Positions 1-4,916 of a stretch of DNA of 5,324 nucleotides are shown here, piece after piece. Position numbers and translations under genes: made by a program. The stretch is from an uncultured Shinella sp. (GTDB lineage Bacteria > Pseudomonadota > Alphaproteobacteria > Rhizobiales > Rhizobiaceae). How positions within the stretch are numbered: position 1 is the stretch's first letter; each line of letters starts with the position of its first letter. Location of the stretch: assembly GCA_946481465.1 (NCBI GenBank), contig CAMLOC010000300.1, positions 1 through 5,324 of the forward strand, in the 5' to 3' direction. The notes below the pieces were generated by a model. That model saw only the letters and a list, made by a program, of their open reading frames with translations, had not been told where the DNA came from and made no database searches.

Positions 1-1
1 T

Positions 2-1081
2 GACCGCTGCATCAGCTGGCTGCCCTGGTATCATGACATGGGGCTGGTCGGCTGCTTCCTCTCGCCGGTCGCCAACCAGGTCTCGACCGATTATCTCAAG
101 ACCGAGGATTTCGCCCGCCGCCCGCTCGCCTGGCTGGACATGATCAGCCGCAACGAGGGCAGCTCGATCAGCTATTCGCCGACCTTCGGCTACGACATCT
201 GCGCCCGCCGCATGTCAAGTCAGACCAAGGCATCGGACCGGTTCGACCTTTCCCGCTGGCGGCTGGCTGGCAATGGCGCGGACATGATCCGGCCCGACGT
301 GATGCAGAGCTTCGTCGACGCCTTTGCCGAGGCCGGCTTCAAGGCATCCGCCTTCCTGCCGAGCTATGGCCTGGCGGAAGCCACGCTCGCCGTTTCGATC
401 ATGCCGCCGGGCGAGGGCATCGTCGTCGAGCTGGTCGAGGAGACCGACCTTTCGGGCGGCGACGGCGCGCACGGGCGGCCACAGCGCTACCGGGCGATCG
501 TCAATTGCGGCAAGCCCGTGAAGGACATGACCGTCGAGATCCGCGAGGAGGACGGCACGCCCCTCCCCGAACGCGCGATCGGCAAGCTCTGGGCCAAGGG
601 CCCCTCGATCATGCAGGGCTATTTCCGCGACGCCGAGGCGACCGCCGCCTGTTTGGTCGACGGCTGGCTGGACACCGGCGACATGGGCTATCTCTCGGAC
701 GGCTATGTCTACATCGTCGGCCGGGCGAAGGACATGATCATCATCAACGGCAAGAATCACTGGCCGCAGGACATCGAATGGGCGGTCGAACAGCTCCCCG
801 GCTTCAAGGCGGGCGACATCGCCGCCTTCGCGATCACGACGCCCGGCGGCGAGGAAACGCCGGCGGTGCTCGTCCAGTGCCGCACCACCGACGACAATGA
901 ACGCGCCCGGCTGCGCGACGAGATCCGCGAGAAGGTGCGTTCCATCACCGGCATGCACTGCGTGGTCGAGCTCGTCCCGCCGCGCACCCTGCCCCGCACC
1001 AGCTCGGGCAAGCTCAGCCGCGCCAAGGCGCGCAACCTTTATCTGTCGGGCGAGATCCAGCCATACGATATCGCGGCGTAA
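2..1081 (+). CDS. Fatty-acyl-AMP ligase (FAAL-type AMP-binding enzyme), 5'-truncated by the window
   Basis: The reading frame is already open at base 2, so this is the C-terminal 359 residues of a longer protein; stand-alone members of the family are usually near 580 residues. Seen in the fragment: SWLPWYHDMGLVG (residues 5-17), typical of FAALs; SYGLAEAT (121-128), an ATP/adenylate-binding motif; DTGDMG (224-229) with the ribose-binding Asp; GRAKDMIIINGKNHWP (240-255), the hinge and core of the C-terminal subdomain; and SSGKLSR (334-340), whose Lys337 is the conserved catalytic lysine. The family activates fatty acids to acyl-adenylates and hands them to an acyl carrier protein or polyketide/peptide synthase rather than to CoA. 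No carrier or synthase domain follows, since the protein ends soon after the lysine motif, so it looks stand-alone. Its acceptor is not in view. The FAAL call over an acyl-CoA ligase rests on the YHDMGLVG and INGKNHWP motifs. A start at internal ATG 38 would cut through the first motif and is wrong. Confidence 0.93.
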   Translation, partial: DRCISWLPWYHDMGLVGCFLSPVANQVSTDYLKTEDFARRPLAWLDMISRNEGSSISYSPTFGYDICARRMSSQTKASDRFDLSRWRLAGNGADMIRPDVMQSFVDAFAEAGFKASAFLPSYGLAEATLAVSIMPPGEGIVVELVEETDLSGGDGAHGRPQRYRAIVNCGKPVKDMTVEIREEDGTPLPERAIGKLWAKGPSIMQGYFRDAEATAACLVDGWLDTGDMGYLSDGYVYIVGRAKDMIIINGKNHWPQDIEWAVEQLPGFKAGDIAAFAITTPGGEETPAVLVQCRTTDDNERARLRDEIREKVRSITGMHCVVELVPPRTLPRTSSGKLSRAKARNLYLSGEIQPYDIAA

Positions 1082-1130
1082 GCGCCCGGCGCAGGGATGG
1101 CGGCGGATCATTTGCACCGGACTCGCCCCC

Positions 1131-1159
1131 TTGCGCTCCCCCGCTCCCCCGGCTATGTG
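1131..1159 (+). promoter_or_regulatory. Candidate promoter for tRNA-Trp (weak)
   Basis: TTGCGC (1131-1136) and TATGTG (1154-1159) are separated by exactly 17 nt, and the second box ends 18 nt before the mature tRNA 5' end. Each box matches only three of six positions of the sigma-70 consensus. GGCTATGTG also partly resembles the alphaproteobacterial -10 form GCTANAWC. Position and spacing are good, sequence match is poor. The rest of the 1082-1177 spacer shows nothing else and no clear terminator for the ligase gene. Confidence 0.28.
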
Positions 1160-1177
1160 CCCCGCTCTCGGACCTGG

Positions 1178-1253
1178 AGGAGTGTAGCTCAGTTGGTAGA
1201 GCATCGGTCTCCAAAACCGAGGGCCGTGGGTTCGAGTCCCTCCACTCCTGCCA
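1178..1253 (+). tRNA. tRNA-Trp (anticodon CCA)
   Basis: This is a complete 76-nt cloverleaf. The acceptor stem is AGGAGTG (1178-1184) with CACTCCT (1243-1249), seven perfect pairs. The D-arm is GCTC/GAGC (1187-1190 with 1199-1202). The anticodon stem TCGGT/ACCGA (1204-1208 with 1216-1220) encloses loop CTCCAAA, giving anticodon CCA at 1211-1213. The T-loop is TTCGAGT (1231-1237). Discriminator G1250 is the expected base for tRNA-Trp, and CCA (1251-1253) is encoded. The T-stem GTGGG/CCCTC has one non-pair, U1227 opposite U1241 (positions 50 and 64). A tRNA-Trp directly before secE is a familiar alphaproteobacterial arrangement. It may share a transcript with secE, which starts 124 nt after the tRNA. 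Confidence 0.97.
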
Positions 1254-1365
1254 CCTCAGGGTTTCAGGTATCGGCTTAGGGTTCGAGAATTAGCGAGGTC
1301 AGGCGGCTCCGGCGGATGTCCGGATAGCGGCCCATGGCCTCGTTGCTGTTGTTGGTTGTCGATTT

Positions 1366-1371
1366 GAAGGG
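1366..1371 (+). promoter_or_regulatory. Ribosome binding site of secE; decides the GTG start
   Basis: GAAGGG ends 5 nt before GTG at 1377. No in-frame ATG sits at the protein's N-terminus, and the GTG gives the MAKTSPGEF start expected for short SecE proteins. An ATG at 1334 is in another frame. Confidence 0.7.
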
Positions 1372-1376
1372 CAGGC

Positions 1377-1574
1377 GTGGCGAAGACTTCACCCGGCGAA
1401 TTCCTCCGGCAGGTAAAGGCCGAGACCGCGAAGGTCGTTTGGCCGACCCGCCGCGAGACGGTGACGACCGCGATCATGGTCGTCATCATGACGATGCTGC
1501 TGGGCATCTTCTTCTTCGGCGTCGACCAGCTGTTCAGCCAGGTGGTCAAGCTGCTGCTGTCGCTGCTCGGTTGA
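1377..1574 (+). CDS. secE: Preprotein translocase subunit SecE
   Basis: A 65-residue membrane protein with a GTG start. SecE clamps SecY in the SecYEG channel of the inner membrane and is essential for protein export and membrane insertion. Seen here: a charged, amphipathic N-terminal part carrying the family motif ETAKVVWPTRRE (residues 16-27), then one hydrophobic segment at about residues 31-49, followed by a second amphipathic/hydrophobic stretch to the end. The length fits the minimal one-span SecE of alphaproteobacteria rather than the three-span E. coli form. It lies 124 nt after tRNA-Trp and 23 nt before nusG; secE-nusG is one of the most conserved gene pairs in bacteria, so co-transcription is likely. 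The 123-nt stretch upstream (1254-1376) holds only short weak inverted repeats such as TCCGG/CCGGA at 1308-1324, and I see no convincing promoter there. Confidence 0.96.
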   Translation: MAKTSPGEFLRQVKAETAKVVWPTRRETVTTAIMVVIMTMLLGIFFFGVDQLFSQVVKLLLSLLG

Positions 1575-1597
1575 GTTTTTCGGGGAATTGATCGCAG

Positions 1598-2137
1598 ATG
1601 TCGCGTTGGTACATCATCCACGCCTATTCGGGCTTCGAGAACAAGGTCCGCGACGCCATCATGTCGGAGGCGACCCGCATGGGGCTCGACCGGCTGGTGG
1701 AATCGGTCGAGGTGCCGACCGAGAAGGTCACCGAGGTTCGCCGCGGCAAGAAGGTGACGTCGGACAAGAAGTTCTTCCCCGGCTATGTGCTGGCGAAGCT
1801 CGAGATGAACGACGACGTCTATCACCTCGTGAAGAACACGCCGAAGGTGACCGGCTTCCTCGGCTCGATGGGCAAGCCGCAACCGATCAGCGAGGCCGAG
1901 GCCGCGCGCATCCTGAACACCAAGGCCGAAGCCGCCGCCGCCGCGCCGAAGACCAAGATCAAGGTCGATTTCGAGATCGGCGATCAGGTGAAGGTGCTGG
2001 ACGGCCCGTTCGCGAGCTTCAACGGCCTGGTCGAGGAGCTCGATTTCGATCGCAGCCGGGTGAAGGTCGCGGTGTCGATCTTCGGCCGCGCGACGCCGGT
2101 GGAGCTCGAATTCGAGCAGGTGGAACGGGCGAAGTAG
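1598..2137 (+). CDS. nusG: Transcription termination/antitermination factor NusG
   Basis: 179 residues, normal for NusG. It binds the RNA polymerase clamp, supports processive elongation, and links polymerase to Rho or to ribosomal protein S10. The N-terminal NGN domain opens with SRWYIIHAYSGFENKV (residues 2-17), the hallmark of the family; TEKVTEVRRGKKV and FFPGYVLAKLEM lie further along the same domain. An alanine-rich linker (five alanines, 112-116) leads to the C-terminal KOW domain, which starts at FEIGDQVKVLDGPFASFNG (125-143) and runs to the end. The ATG at 1598 follows GGGGA (1582-1586) at a spacing of 11 nt, slightly long but usable. The gene is 23 nt after secE. The next gene, rplK, is 197 nt away across a repeat element, so nusG may end a transcript segment. 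Confidence 0.98.
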   Translation: MSRWYIIHAYSGFENKVRDAIMSEATRMGLDRLVESVEVPTEKVTEVRRGKKVTSDKKFFPGYVLAKLEMNDDVYHLVKNTPKVTGFLGSMGKPQPISEAEAARILNTKAEAAAAAPKTKIKVDFEIGDQVKVLDGPFASFNGLVEELDFDRSRVKVAVSIFGRATPVELEFEQVERAK

Positions 2138-2144
2138 GATTGAG

Positions 2145-2238
2145 CGTCATCCTGAACTTGTTTCAGCATCCATAAGCGCCGCCTCGCTATTCCCGTGAGG
2201 CCAGAGATTATGGACCCTGAAACGAGTTCAGGATGACG
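2145..2238. repeat. Long inverted repeat (REP-like pair, CCTGAA/TTCAGG type) between nusG and rplK
   Basis: Two 31-nt arms, 2145-2175 and 2208-2238, are reverse complements at 28 of 31 positions. The differences are one G·U-compatible change and two adjacent mismatches. The arm core CGTCATCCTGAACT is shared. Each arm can also fold by itself: CTGAA/TTCAG at 2152-2166 on the left (loop CTTGT), and CCTGAA/TTCAGG at 2216-2232 on the right. The 32-nt middle has its own stem GCCTC/GAGGC (2181-2185 with 2197-2201). It begins 8 nt after the nusG stop codon. There is no T-run after the right arm, so it is not a standard terminator. The architecture matches head-to-head REP doublets (REPINs). That this sequence type is common in sphingomonad genomes is my recollection, not checked. 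Confidence 0.85.
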
Positions 2239-2249
2239 GATTTGAAATA

Positions 2250-2299
2250 CCCCGCGCTTCGGCTCGGGGAGTATCGCGGGAGGCATCCTTCGGGGCGCC
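2250..2299 (+). promoter_or_regulatory. rplK leader: two UUCG-capped hairpins, candidate L1 autoregulatory region
   Basis: Hairpin 1 (2250-2269) has stem CCCCG/CGGGG, one C-U mismatch, then GC/GC closed by a C(UUCG)G tetraloop at 2257-2262. Hairpin 2 (2282-2299) has stem GGC/GCC, an A-C mismatch, a U·G pair and CC/GG, again with a C(UUCG)G loop (2288-2293). They lie 36-85 nt upstream of the rplK start. In E. coli ribosomal protein L1 represses the rplK-rplA message by binding near the start of rplK; that this region does the same is inference, since I could not match a specific L1-binding internal loop. Confidence 0.35.
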
Positions 2300-2334
2300 G
2301 CATGGACCGCTAAACCTTGAAGGGTGAATGAACG

Positions 2335-2766
2335 ATGGCAAAGAAGATCACCGGCTACATCAAGCTGCAGGTGCCGGCCGGCAAGGCCAACCCCAGCCCG
2401 CCGATCGGCCCGGCGCTCGGACAGCGCGGCGTCAACATCATGGAATTCTGCAAGGCGTTCAACGCGCAGACCGGCGATCAGGAAAGCGGCACGCCGCTGC
2501 CGACGGTGATCACCGTCTATGCGGATCGCAGCTTCTCCTTCGTGACGAAGACCCCGCCGGCGTCTTACCTGATCAAGAAGGCCGCCAACCTGAAGTCGGG
2601 CTCCAAGGAGCCGGGCAAGATCAGCGCGGGCACGATCGCGCGCTCCAAGCTGCGCGAGATCGCCGAGGCGAAGATGAAGGATCTGAACGCGAACGATCTC
2701 GACGCCGCGACGAAGACGATCGAAGGCTCCGCCCGCGCGATGGGCCTCGAAGTGGTGGAGGGCTGA
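2335..2766 (+). CDS. rplK: 50S ribosomal protein L11
   Basis: 143 residues, close to the usual length. L11 binds 23S rRNA helices 43-44 in the GTPase-associated centre and helps elongation factors work; in many bacteria it is also needed for RelA activation and is the thiostrepton-site protein. The N-terminal domain begins [19 protein letters not shown] and contains the proline-rich [13 protein letters not shown] (residues 20-32), the conserved region tied to factor function and thiostrepton response. The C-terminal RNA-binding domain covers roughly residues 74-143 ([14 protein letters not shown] onward). GAAGGG (2319-2324) lies 10 nt before the ATG. A nearer ATG at 2328 is in another frame and gives no family match. 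The gene ends 4 nt before rplA, so the two are certainly co-transcribed and probably translationally coupled. Confidence 0.98.
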   Translation: MAKKITGYIKLQVPAGKANPSPPIGPALGQRGVNIMEFCKAFNAQTGDQESGTPLPTVITVYADRSFSFVTKTPPASYLIKKAANLKSGSKEPGKISAGTIARSKLREIAEAKMKDLNANDLDAATKTIEGSARAMGLEVVEG

Positions 2767-2770
2767 TCCA

Positions 2771-3469
2771 ATGACCAAGCTCAGCAAGAAGGCAAAGGCG
2801 CTGGCCGCCACGGTCGACCGCGAGAAGCTCTATGGCGTCAGCGAGGCGATCGCGCTCGCCAAGACCAACGCGACCGCCAAGTTCGACGAAACGATCGAGA
2901 TCGCGCTCAATCTCGGCGTCGATCCCCGCCATGCCGACCAGATGGTCCGCGGTGTGGTGACGCTGCCCAAGGGCACCGGCAAGGATGTCCGCGTCGGCGT
3001 GTTCGCGCGTGGCGCCAAGGCCGATGAAGCCATTGCGGCGGGCGCCGAAGTGGTAGGGGCCGAGGATCTGCTCGAAGCGGTCCAGGCCGGCAACATCGAT
3101 TTCGACCGCTGCATCGCGACGCCCGACATGATGGGCCTGGTCGGCCGGCTCGGCAAGGTGCTCGGCCCCAAGGGCCTGATGCCGAACCCGAAGCTCGGCA
3201 CCGTGACGATGAACGTCGGCGAGGCGGTCAAGGCGGCCAAGGGCGGCCAGGTCGAGTTCCGCGTCGAAAAGGCCGGGATCATCCATTCGGGGATCGGCAA
3301 GGCCAGCTTCCCGGCCGAAGACCTGCGCGCCAATTTCGACGCCTTCGTCGATGCGATCGTCAAGGCGAAGCCGTCGGGCGCCAAGGGCAAATATCTGCGC
3401 AAGATTGCGGTCAGCTCCACGATGGGAGCCGGCGTGAAGGTCGACGTGGCCGAGGTCAGCGCGGTTTGA
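2771..3469 (+). CDS. rplA: 50S ribosomal protein L1
   Basis: 232 residues, standard length. L1 binds 23S rRNA at the mobile L1 stalk and assists release of deacylated tRNA from the E site; in well-studied bacteria it also represses its own operon by binding the mRNA. The family signature is plain at residues 121-146: [15 protein letters not shown] followed by [11 protein letters not shown]. The N-terminus [19 protein letters not shown] and the C-terminal [21 protein letters not shown] are also typical. The ribosome binding site GGAGGG (2757-2762) lies inside the last codons of rplK, 8 nt before the ATG, which supports coupled translation. Downstream, a REP-type repeat begins 9 nt after the stop, and rplJ follows only after a 347-nt gap. 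Confidence 0.98.
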   Translation: MTKLSKKAKALAATVDREKLYGVSEAIALAKTNATAKFDETIEIALNLGVDPRHADQMVRGVVTLPKGTGKDVRVGVFARGAKADEAIAAGAEVVGAEDLLEAVQAGNIDFDRCIATPDMMGLVGRLGKVLGPKGLMPNPKLGTVTMNVGEAVKAAKGGQVEFRVEKAGIIHSGIGKASFPAEDLRANFDAFVDAIVKAKPSGAKGKYLRKIAVSSTMGAGVKVDVAEVSAV

Positions 3470-3477
3470 TTTACCGC

Positions 3478-3558
3478 GTCATCCCGGCGAAGGCCGGGAT
3501 CTCCCGCGGCGAGGAGTGTCCTCCTGCTGCCTGAGATGCCGGCCTCCGCCGGCATGAC
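3478..3558. repeat. REP-type palindrome pair (REPIN-like), GC-rich family, copy 1, between rplA and rplJ
   Basis: Two 26-nt units face each other: 3478-3503 (GTCATCCCGGCGAAGG...) and 3533-3558 on the opposite strand. They match at 23 of 26 positions. Each unit folds by itself into an 8-bp stem with a 4-nt loop: ATCCCGGC/GCCGGGAT with loop GAAG on the left, ATGCCGGC/GCCGGCAT with loop CTCC as read on the + strand on the right. The 29-nt middle holds a further hairpin, GAGGA-GTG-TCCTC (3511-3523). The same unit type recurs at 4795-4874. No T-run follows, so it is not a classical terminator. Confidence 0.9.
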
Positions 3559-3570
3559 GATCAAAGGAAT

Positions 3571-3596
3571 TGCCGGGATCGTTCGCGAGACCGGCA
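3571..3596 (+). promoter_or_regulatory. Hairpin with symmetric GA/GA internal loop upstream of the L10 leader core
   Basis: TGCCGG (3571-3576) pairs with CCGGCA (3591-3596). Inside, GA (3577-3578) faces GA (3589-3590), which can form tandem sheared G·A pairs, and TCG/CGA closes the loop TTCG. It sits 4 nt before the L10-leader core and may be a second domain of that leader. L10 leaders are known to use kink-turn-like G·A elements, but assigning that role to this hairpin is inference. Confidence 0.4.
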
Positions 3597-3600
3597 TGTA

Positions 3601-3651
3601 CCGTCCGAGACTGCAGGTGGGCTTCGGCTCTTAATCTCCTGCAATAGACGG
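3601..3651 (+). promoter_or_regulatory. L10 leader RNA (autoregulatory binding site of the L10-L12 complex), core
   Basis: The stem-loop has three helices: CCGTC/GACGG (3601-3605 with 3647-3651), TGCAGG/CCTGCA (3612-3617 with 3638-3643) and GGGC/GCTC (3619-3622 with 3627-3630) capped by a C(UUCG)G tetraloop. The unpaired strand TTAATCT (3631-3637) next to the apical stem and the CGAGAC bulge (3606-3611) match the conserved elements I remember for L10 leaders, including the E. coli one (GAGAC..GCAGG..TTAATC..CTGC..AGACGG). In that system L10-(L12)4 binds the leader and represses rplJ-rplL translation. The location upstream of rplJ agrees. It is about 165 nt from the rplJ start, longer than a simple steric block would need. 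Confidence 0.82.
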
Positions 3652-3662
3652 GGAAAAGTTTA

Positions 3663-3798
3663 CCGGGCCCTCCGTGCGATGGATCCCGGGTCTGCCGGCG
3701 GGAGATATCCCAAGGGTCAGGCGACCAACCCCTCGGACGGGTCGGCGAGCGGCGTATCAGCTCGGCGGCTCAACCACCCGGCGGATGTTCCGTCGGGT
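3663..3798 (+). promoter_or_regulatory. Structured 3' part of the rplJ leader, ending in a 10-bp hairpin
   Basis: Several stems lie in a row: CCGGG/CCCGG (3663-3667 with 3685-3689), GGGA/TCCC (3700-3703 with 3708-3711), CGAGC/GCTCG (3746-3750 with 3760-3764), and the strongest, ACCCGGCGGA (3776-3785) with TCCGTCGGGT (3789-3798), ten pairs including one G·U around the loop TGT. The last stem ends 8 nt before the rplJ ribosome binding site, so it can affect ribosome access. It has no T-run, so it is not an evident terminator. The role in L10 control is inferred from position. No coding sequence here is credible. Confidence 0.55.
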
Positions 3799-3806
3799 AT
3801 GTAAGT

Positions 3807-3810
3807 GGAG
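3807..3810 (+). promoter_or_regulatory. Ribosome binding site of rplJ; decides the ATG start at 3817
   Basis: GGAG lies 6 nt before ATG 3817. An in-frame GTG at 3805 would add four residues (MEIG) but overlaps this site and has none of its own, so 3817 is the better start. The 7-nt stretch GGAGATT (3807-3813) is exactly complementary to AATCTCC (3633-3639) in the L10 leader. Confidence 0.8.
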
Positions 3811-3816
3811 ATTGGC

Positions 3817-4332
3817 ATGGATCGAGCTCAAAAGTCCGAGCTGGTCGCCGAGATGAACCGCACCTTCACCGAGACGAGCGTGGTCGTGATCACGCGCAAC
3901 CTCGGCCTCTCCGTCGCGCAGTCCACTGCGTTGCGGACGAAGATGCGCGAAGCGGGCGCCAGCTACAAAGTGGCCAAGAATCGCCTTGCCCGCATCGCAG
4001 TCGAGGGTACGGCCTACAGCAGCATCAGTGATCTGCTGGTTGGGCCGACCGCGTTCAGCACCTCCGTCGATCCCGTCGCACCTGCCAAGGTGATCGTGGA
4101 TTTCGCGAAGACCAACGACAAGTTGGAAATCGTCGGCGGGGCGATGGGCGACACCGTCCTCGACGTGAACGGCGTGAAGGCCTTGGCCGAACTGCCGTCG
4201 CTTGACGAACTGCGCGCCAAGATCGTGGGCCTCGTGCAGGCTCCCGCGACCAAGATCGTGCAGATCGTGCAGGCGCCGGCCGGCCAGCTTGCGCGCGTGT
4301 TCGCGGCCTATGCGGACAAGGAAAACGCCTGA
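3817..4332 (+). CDS. rplJ: 50S ribosomal protein L10
   Basis: 171 residues from the chosen start, normal for L10. L10 anchors the flexible L7/L12 stalk to 23S rRNA beside L11, and as the L10-(L12)4 complex represses translation of its own message. The RNA-binding N-terminal domain begins MDRAQKSELVAEMNRTF and contains the conserved KVAKNRL (residues 51-57). The C-terminal region, roughly 143-171 (PATKIVQIVQAPAGQLARVF and the following YADKENA end), is the long helix that carries L12 dimers. The start is set by GGAG at 3807-3810; an upstream in-frame GTG was not used. The gene follows a 347-nt non-coding gap containing the L10 leader and precedes rplL by 57 nt, so rplJ and rplL form one regulated unit. 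Confidence 0.97.
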   Translation: MDRAQKSELVAEMNRTFTETSVVVITRNLGLSVAQSTALRTKMREAGASYKVAKNRLARIAVEGTAYSSISDLLVGPTAFSTSVDPVAPAKVIVDFAKTNDKLEIVGGAMGDTVLDVNGVKALAELPSLDELRAKIVGLVQAPATKIVQIVQAPAGQLARVFAAYADKENA

Positions 4333-4361
4333 CCTTTTACGGTATCAACTTGAAACTTGCA

Positions 4362-4374
4362 GGGGCATTGCCCC
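4362..4374 (+). promoter_or_regulatory. Small hairpin in the rplJ-rplL gap
   Basis: GGGGC (4362-4366) and GCCCC (4370-4374) form five G-C pairs around the loop ATT, ending 4 nt before the rplL ribosome binding site GGAG (4379-4382). It may tune rplL translation, whose product is needed in several copies per ribosome. The role is inferred from position only. Confidence 0.4.
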
Positions 4375-4378
4375 ATAT

Positions 4379-4382
4379 GGAG
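4379..4382 (+). promoter_or_regulatory. Ribosome binding site of rplL; decides the ATG start at 4390
   Basis: GGAG lies 7 nt before ATG 4390, which gives the expected [12 protein letters not shown] start. An in-frame TTG at 4357 would add 11 residues that do not resemble L7/L12 and would put the hairpin at 4362-4374 inside the gene. Confidence 0.8.
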
Positions 4383-4389
4383 ACATTCA

Positions 4390-4764
4390 ATGGCAGACCT
4401 TCAGAAAATCGTTGACGACCTTTCGGCCCTGACCGTCCTCGAGGCGGCGGAGCTTTCGAAGCTTCTCGAAGAGAAGTGGGGCGTTTCGGCCGCTGCGGCC
4501 GTTGCCGTCGCCGCTCCCGCCGGTGGTGGCGCCGCCGCCGCTGTCGAAGAGCAGACCGAGTTCGACGTGATCCTCACCGGCGACGGTGGCAAGAAGATCA
4601 ACGTGATCAAGGAAGTCCGCGCGATCACCGGCCTCGGCCTCACCGAAGCCAAGACGCTCGTCGAGTCGGCTCCGAAGGCCGTCAAGGAAGGCGTGAACAA
4701 GGAAGAAGCCGAGAAGGTGAAGAAGCAGCTTGAGGAAGCTGGTGCTACCGTCGAGCTGAAGTAA
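4390..4764 (+). CDS. rplL: 50S ribosomal protein L7/L12
   Basis: 124 residues, the usual length. L7/L12 dimers form the mobile ribosomal stalk that recruits and activates the translational GTPases (EF-Tu, EF-G, IF2, RF3). Domains in order: the dimerisation and L10-binding domain at residues 1-33 ([21 protein letters not shown] onward), an alanine/glycine-rich hinge at about 34-52 ([20 protein letters not shown]), and the factor-binding C-terminal domain at about 56-124, with the conserved [10 protein letters not shown] and [13 protein letters not shown] segments. The acidic, lysine- and glutamate-rich C-terminal sequence is typical. It lies 57 nt after rplJ and is probably translated from the same message at a higher rate. 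A 9-bp hairpin starts 4 nt after its stop, and rpoB follows after 328 nt. Confidence 0.98.
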   Translation: MADLQKIVDDLSALTVLEAAELSKLLEEKWGVSAAAAVAVAAPAGGGAAAAVEEQTEFDVILTGDGGKKINVIKEVRAITGLGLTEAKTLVESAPKAVKEGVNKEEAEKVKKQLEEAGATVELK

Positions 4765-4767
4765 TCC

Positions 4768-4788
4768 GTCGGGCGGTCACCGCCTGAC
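4768..4788 (+). terminator. Hairpin just after rplL; possible attenuator or 3'-end stabiliser
   Basis: GTCGGGCGG (4768-4776) pairs with CCGCCTGAC (4780-4788) around the loop TCA, nine pairs including one G·U, beginning 4 nt after the rplL stop codon. The following bases (TCATTCGTCATT) are not a T-run, so intrinsic termination would be weak at best. E. coli has a partial terminator between rplL and rpoB that lowers polymerase output relative to ribosomal proteins; a similar role here is inference. Confidence 0.4.
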
Positions 4789-4794
4789 TCATTC

Positions 4795-4874
4795 GTCATT
4801 CCGGCGCAGGCCGGAATCTCGTGAAGCAGGGTTCCGACCCTGCGGCCTGAGACCCCGGCCTTCGCCGGGGTGAC
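4795..4874. repeat. REP-type palindrome pair (REPIN-like), GC-rich family, copy 2, between rplL and rpoB
   Basis: Units 4795-4820 (GTCATTCCGGCGCAGG...) and 4849-4874 (opposite strand) belong to the same 26-nt family as 3478-3558. Each folds alone: ATTCCGGC/GCCGGAAT with loop GCAG, and ACCCCGGC/GCCGGGGT with loop CTTC as read on the + strand. The middle again contains a hairpin, GCAGGG/CCCTGC (4826-4831 with 4838-4843). Total span is 80 nt, against 81 nt for copy 1. Across all four units the sequence fits GTCAYNCCGGCGVAGGCCGGNRTCTC in two parts, with paired stem changes. Confidence 0.9.
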
Positions 4875-4916
4875 GAGACCAGGGGAAGACGGAAGAAGCC
4901 CAATCGACAATACCTG

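Noticed and set aside
1334..1591. ATG-started frame overlapping secE
   Set aside because: It is in a different frame from secE, has no family match, and the GTG-started frame gives an intact SecE.
2208..2245. Intrinsic terminator after nusG
   Set aside because: The inverted repeat is long, but only a short TTTG follows the right arm and not a T-run; a REP-like pair explains it better.
215..3597. Long minus-strand open frames (215-1204, 1984-2811, 2621-3286, 2830-3597)
   Set aside because: They lie opposite clearly recognised genes, resemble no known protein, and are typical antisense frames of GC-rich coding DNA. One of them runs through a repeat and a gap.
3674..3856. Plus-strand frame of 60 codons in the rplJ leader
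   Set aside because: It runs out of frame into rplJ, has no family resemblance, and covers the hairpins of the leader.
3478..4874. CRISPR array
   Set aside because: The 26-nt units are inverted pairs at two distant sites, not direct repeats with regular spacers, and no cas gene is present.
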